From an uncultured Actinomyces sp. (GTDB taxonomy: Bacteria; Actinomycetota; Actinomycetes; Actinomycetales; Actinomycetaceae), in NCBI GenBank assembly GCA_915069725.1, contig CAJZFF010000124.1, positions 1 to 6,044 on the forward strand: 6,044 nt of DNA. The letters are read 5' to 3'. How positions within the stretch are numbered: the stretch's first letter is position 1; each line of letters starts with the position of its first letter. Position numbers and translations under genes: made by a program. Positions 5,680 through 6,044 of this stretch are shown here, piece by piece. Under the pieces are notes generated by a model. It had not been told where the DNA came from, made no database searches, and was given only the letters and a program-made list of their open reading frames with translations.

Positions 5680-6044
5680 ATGAATGCCACCACCGCCCAC
5701 CCGTTGCCGTGCCGAGTCTCAGAGATCTTCTCCCCCGACCGCTGGCGGGAGGTGTCCGGTTTCCCCCACGCCGAGGCCGGCACGGAGCCCTCCCATCAGC
5801 GGGCGCAGGCCCTCACGGACATCACCTACCACAGGGGCTGCGTCCGGGGAGAGGACGGCACCTGGCTCCGGGACCTGCCGGTGGTCCGGGTGGCCTTCAA
5901 CCGGCCCGAGGTCCGTAACGCCTTCCGCCCCCGCACCGTCGATGAGCTCTACCAAGTCCTGGACCACGCGCGCATGAGCGGCGACGTCGGCGCCGTCATC
6001 CTCACCGGTAACGGCCCCTCGCCGCGCGACGGCGGCTGGGCCTT
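5680..6044 (+). CDS. menB: 1,4-dihydroxy-2-naphthoyl-CoA synthase, 3' end missing
   Basis: The first 121 residues of MenB are present and the frame is open to the window end. The enzyme belongs to the crotonase superfamily and closes the second ring of the naphthoquinone in menaquinone synthesis, converting o-succinylbenzoyl-CoA to 1,4-dihydroxy-2-naphthoyl-CoA. Diagnostic MenB segments are DITYHRG (residues 47-53), the RVAFNRPEVRNAFRP block (73-87) followed by TVDELYQVLDHARM, and the VILTGNGPSPRDGGWA block just before the cut. That last block precedes the oxyanion-hole glycines in the family. The N-terminal extension of about 45 residues before the crotonase fold is usual in actinobacterial MenB. 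The start is ATG 5680, supported by the TACGCT box six bases upstream. The gene is 65 bases from the response regulator and has its own apparent promoter, so it probably does not belong to the signalling operon. Confidence 0.93.
   Translation, partial: MNATTAHPLPCRVSEIFSPDRWREVSGFPHAEAGTEPSHQRAQALTDITYHRGCVRGEDGTWLRDLPVVRVAFNRPEVRNAFRPRTVDELYQVLDHARMSGDVGAVILTGNGPSPRDGGWA

Overview
The window looks like chromosomal DNA from a high-GC actinobacterium, most plausibly Actinomyces or a close relative. Hand-counted 60-base blocks inside the genes run from about 65 to 78 % GC. Other pointers are a full-length arginine deiminase, the long actinobacterial form of MenB, actinobacterial -10 boxes of the TANNNT type placed for leaderless transcripts, and a NarL-type two-component pair. 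The genus is an inference; no ribosomal marker is present.

Left part (1-1872, + strand): the 3' two-thirds of a sugar-phosphate nucleotidyltransferase gene overlaps by 4 bases a GHMP kinase gene of the galactokinase family. Kinase plus nucleotidyltransferase suggests a two-step route from a free sugar to an NDP-sugar. The sugar is unknown, because one galactose-contacting residue is changed.

Middle (1892-3235, - strand): a complete arginine deiminase gene (arcA), convergent with the kinase gene across a 19-base gap. No other arginine deiminase pathway gene is visible next to it.

Centre-right (3236-5614, + strand): this is the most interesting part. A 195-base divergent regulatory region with a recognisable promoter and a dyad element leads into a 64-residue gene for a secreted peptide (Sec signal, two cysteines). 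A 16-bp perfect terminator hairpin follows, and then a membrane histidine kinase (HisKA_3 type) and a LuxR/NarL-type response regulator that overlap by 8 bases. Composition drops to about 47 % GC over the sensor (membrane) half of the kinase and returns to normal at the last membrane helix. I read this as a candidate secreted-peptide/receptor signalling cassette with a transferred or fast-evolving sensor. This is inference.

Right end (5680-6044, + strand): the 5' part of menB (menaquinone biosynthesis), apparently leaderless and cut by the window end.

No tRNA, rRNA, CRISPR array, insertion sequence or origin was seen. No stretch longer than 300 bases lacks a gene; the gaps are 19, 195, 62 and 65 bases.
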